Origin: an uncultured Neokomagataea sp.
GTDB lineage: Bacteria > Pseudomonadota > Alphaproteobacteria > Acetobacterales > Acetobacteraceae
DNA: 64,000 nt
Assembly: GCF_946476835.1 (NCBI RefSeq)
Contig: NZ_CAMKWA010000003.1
Coordinates: 1 to 64,000 of the forward strand
Reading direction: 5' to 3'
Positions 61,915 through 64,000 of the stretch are shown piece by piece. Both the position numbers and the translations under genes were made by a program. Each line of letters starts with the position of its first letter. Position 1 is the first letter of the stretch. The notes beneath the pieces were generated by a model. That model had not been told where the DNA came from, did not search any database, and saw only the letters and a program-made list of their open reading frames with translations.

Positions 61915-64000
61915 ATGGAGAGTCTTGTGCTGTCTCGGAAATATGCCCTGTTGGCGTCTGCCTTGTGTTCTGGGATGTCGGCTTATACTCCGGCTATGTG
62001 TGCGGACACCGTATCAACGAATGAAACGTCAAAGAGCGAACATATTACGGTTGTAAAGCAGAGGCAGCCTTATTTGGGGCGGGTGGCGATAAAAGACGTG
62101 CCCCAAAATATTATCGCACTGAGCGCCAAGACTTTACAAGAAACCGGCACGACCACATTGGCCAATGCACTGGATATGGTGAGTGGCATAGCGCATCAAA
62201 ATAGTTTTGGTGGGCTATGGGATAGCTTTGCTGTGCGTGGTTTTGCTGGTGACATCAATGTGCCGAGTGGCTTTTTGGTGAATGGCTTCAACTATGGTCG
62301 TGGTTTTGGTGGACCGCGGGATATGTCTGGAGTTGAGCGTATTGATGTGCTCAAGGGGCCGAGTTCTGCTTTGTTCGGGCGTGGTGAGCCAGGCGGTACA
62401 GTTGATATTATTACGAAGAAGCCGCAGTTCGAGCAGCACGGTAGCTTTGGCCTACAGGGGGGCAGCTATCATGATGTGCGGGTTGAAGGTGATTATACTA
62501 CACCAATCACGCAGAATATTGCCGTTCGTTTGAATGGTGCATTTGAAGATAGTGATAGTTTTCGTAATACGGTGCATACGCGCAAAGCGACGATTGCGCC
62601 CTCTGTTCTTTGGAAAATAACGGATAAGACCAGCCTATCTTATCAAATGTCGTATACGCGGCAGAATATTCCGTTTGACCGTGGGGTTATTGCCCGTAAT
62701 GGCCAGTTAGGAGTGGTACCTGTTAGCCGCTTCTTGGGGGAGCCTGCGGATGGCCCTAACAAGGTTAGCGATCAAGGGCATCAGGTTCAGTTGCAGCATG
62801 ATTTTTCGCAAGATTGGGGGCTGCAAGCTGGGTTTGGTGATCGTTTGACAGGGCTGAAAGGGTATGGCGAAACACCGGAACTAGCGGCGGCTCGTCAGCC
62901 TTTCTTCCGCGATGGGCGGACGCTTGCACGGCAACGGCGTTATCTCGATTTTCAGACGGAGGATCGTGTTGGGCGCTTAGAGGTGACCGGTCTGTTTAAG
63001 GCGTGGGGCATGAAGCATCATATTCTGGTGGGTACAGATTATGATGTGTTTGACTACGATAATACGCAGAAGCGTTATCGCCCGCCAGCACTTGTCAGTA
63101 AGCCTTCTTTTACCGCGCAAAATGCCATTGATATTTTTGCACCAGTTTATAACGCGAGTGGGACTTTACCTGAGGCGAGTACATTCGTTTTTAATCAAAA
63201 AGAAAATAGCCGTACTGCTGGTGGGTATGTGCAAGATCAGATTGATGTCACGAAGAAGGTGAAAATCCGCCTTGGGGGGCGTTATGATGATTATCGTCAG
63301 ACCATCAACTTCCACACGAATGGCACGACATCCGGGCAGTATCAGACGGCATTTAGCCCACAAGTTGGGGCGGTTTATGAGCCGATCCGTACGGTTTCAC
63401 TTTATGTGAGTTATGGTCGTGGTTTCCGTCCTAATTCGGGAACGAATTATGCGGGAACGGCCTTCCGCCCTGAACGTACGCGTGACGTGGAAATCGGTGC
63501 GAAATATAGCTCGCTTGACCGCCGGGTTGAGGTATCTATGGATGCCTTCCGTATGACGAAAGATAATATTCTGACGTCAGACCCGGTACGGACGGGTTAT
63601 TCTTTGGCGATGGGATCTGCCGTAAGCCAAGGGGTGGAAACGGATATTCATGCGGCGTTACCTTACGGTTTCCGCACAATAGCGAGTGCCTCTTATATTG
63701 ACGCGCATTCCACCTCGACGACGTTAGACCCAGATTTTGGGCGTATTGTTGCGAAAGGTGATCGGTTGTTGAACATTCCGGCATGGAGCGCGAATGTATT
63801 GCTGTTCCGAGACTTTGAGGTGGCTGGGCATGCGGCAATGTTGGGAGCAGGTGTTAATTATGTGGGGCAACGTCTGGGTGAAACTGGGACGCAATTCCAC
63901 CTGCCTGCGTATACGTTAGTACGTGTGATGGGGTCATTTAATGTGACCAAGCGTTTGGTTGTGAGTGGGCAGATTGATAATCTGACGAACCGTACCTGGT
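61915..64000 (+). CDS. TonB-dependent siderophore receptor, 3'-truncated by the window edge
   Basis: Outer-membrane gated barrel importing a ferric siderophore. The frame is open to the last base. After a signal peptide (ending near AMCAD) comes the plug: IITV-like VTVVKQRQ region, LANALDMVSGIAHQ, FAVRGFAGD, GVERIDVLKGPSSALFGRGEPGG, and then barrel strands, with late NLTNRTW typical. 695 codons are visible, near complete. ATG 61915 has no ribosome binding site; GTG 61927, with GGAG 6 bases upstream, may be the true start. Substrate: hydroxamate-type by resemblance, not certain. Confidence 0.93.
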   Translation, partial: MESLVLSRKYALLASALCSGMSAYTPAMCADTVSTNETSKSEHITVVKQRQPYLGRVAIKDVPQNIIALSAKTLQETGTTTLANALDMVSGIAHQNSFGGLWDSFAVRGFAGDINVPSGFLVNGFNYGRGFGGPRDMSGVERIDVLKGPSSALFGRGEPGGTVDIITKKPQFEQHGSFGLQGGSYHDVRVEGDYTTPITQNIAVRLNGAFEDSDSFRNTVHTRKATIAPSVLWKITDKTSLSYQMSYTRQNIPFDRGVIARNGQLGVVPVSRFLGEPADGPNKVSDQGHQVQLQHDFSQDWGLQAGFGDRLTGLKGYGETPELAAARQPFFRDGRTLARQRRYLDFQTEDRVGRLEVTGLFKAWGMKHHILVGTDYDVFDYDNTQKRYRPPALVSKPSFTAQNAIDIFAPVYNASGTLPEASTFVFNQKENSRTAGGYVQDQIDVTKKVKIRLGGRYDDYRQTINFHTNGTTSGQYQTAFSPQVGAVYEPIRTVSLYVSYGRGFRPNSGTNYAGTAFRPERTRDVEIGAKYSSLDRRVEVSMDAFRMTKDNILTSDPVRTGYSLAMGSAVSQGVETDIHAALPYGFRTIASASYIDAHSTSTTLDPDFGRIVAKGDRLLNIPAWSANVLLFRDFEVAGHAAMLGAGVNYVGQRLGETGTQFHLPAYTLVRVMGSFNVTKRLVVSGQIDNLTNRTW

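Overview
The window looks like a chromosomal segment of an acetic acid bacterium (Alphaproteobacteria, Acetobacteraceae, in the Gluconobacter/Acetobacter neighbourhood). This rests on the alphaproteobacterial rimP-nusA-ylxR-infB-rbfA-truB-rpsO-pnp order, a YlxR protein fused to an L7Ae-like domain, DUF1489, a GntP-type gluconate permease, GltB/GltD, and a moderately GC-rich codon pattern. The genus is inferred, not shown. Both edges cut genes: cheA on the left, a TonB-dependent receptor on the right.

Layout. 1-3.8 kb: a strongly AT-rich chemotaxis block (cheA fragment, cheW, cheR, cheB, a CheY-like protein) with overlapping starts. CheA carries a perfect (GCCTAC)10 repeat that encodes a Pro-Thr linker. 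3.8-9.1 kb, minus strand: TPR protein, ispE, hldE and an AGE-family epimerase, probably one operon. 9.2-13.4 kb: a UDG-like protein lacking most Fe-S cysteines, a lytic transglycosylase, a YqaA/DedA-type membrane protein and cytochrome b561. 13.6-18.1 kb: a CdiI-like orphan gene, ccmB-ccmA, and an amino-acid ABC importer whose binding protein and permease are fused. 18.2-19.1 kb: a small membrane protein/XRE regulator pair behind two operator-like inverted repeats. 19.2-22.2 kb: an uncharacterised three-gene cluster around a membrane-anchored ClpB-like AAA+ ATPase.

22.4-32.2 kb is the transcription/translation superoperon from rimP to pnp, opened by a terminator-like hairpin and closed by an intrinsic terminator. 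32.2-35.6 kb: a flavin oxidoreductase with a cysteine-rich tail and a FUSC transporter. 35.6-38.1 kb: an HxlR regulator and a divergent MDR oxidoreductase lying between two decayed IS6-type insertion sequences. 38.2-45.3 kb: DUF1489, a secreted nucleoside hydrolase, hemW, kup, a YggS-type PLP protein and an RsmB-type methyltransferase. 45.6 kb: a 51-residue lipoprotein with an ideal ribosome binding site and a perfect terminator. 45.8-50.1 kb, minus strand: rnd, kdsD, lptC, lptA and lptB (LPS Kdo synthesis and transport), preceded by tRNA-Leu(CAG).

50.1-64 kb: an AT-rich gap with a good Fur-box match and no convincing gene, gltD-gltB, a convergent gntP permease, a pepF-type peptidase, an ABC1/UbiB-type kinase-like protein, and the 5' part of a siderophore receptor. 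Envelope LPS functions recur (hldE for heptose, kdsD for Kdo, lptABC for export), and iron appears twice (Fur box, TonB receptor). The best candidates for something undescribed are the membrane AAA+ cluster, the IS6-flanked redox cassette, the repeat-bearing CheA, and the Fur box without a gene.
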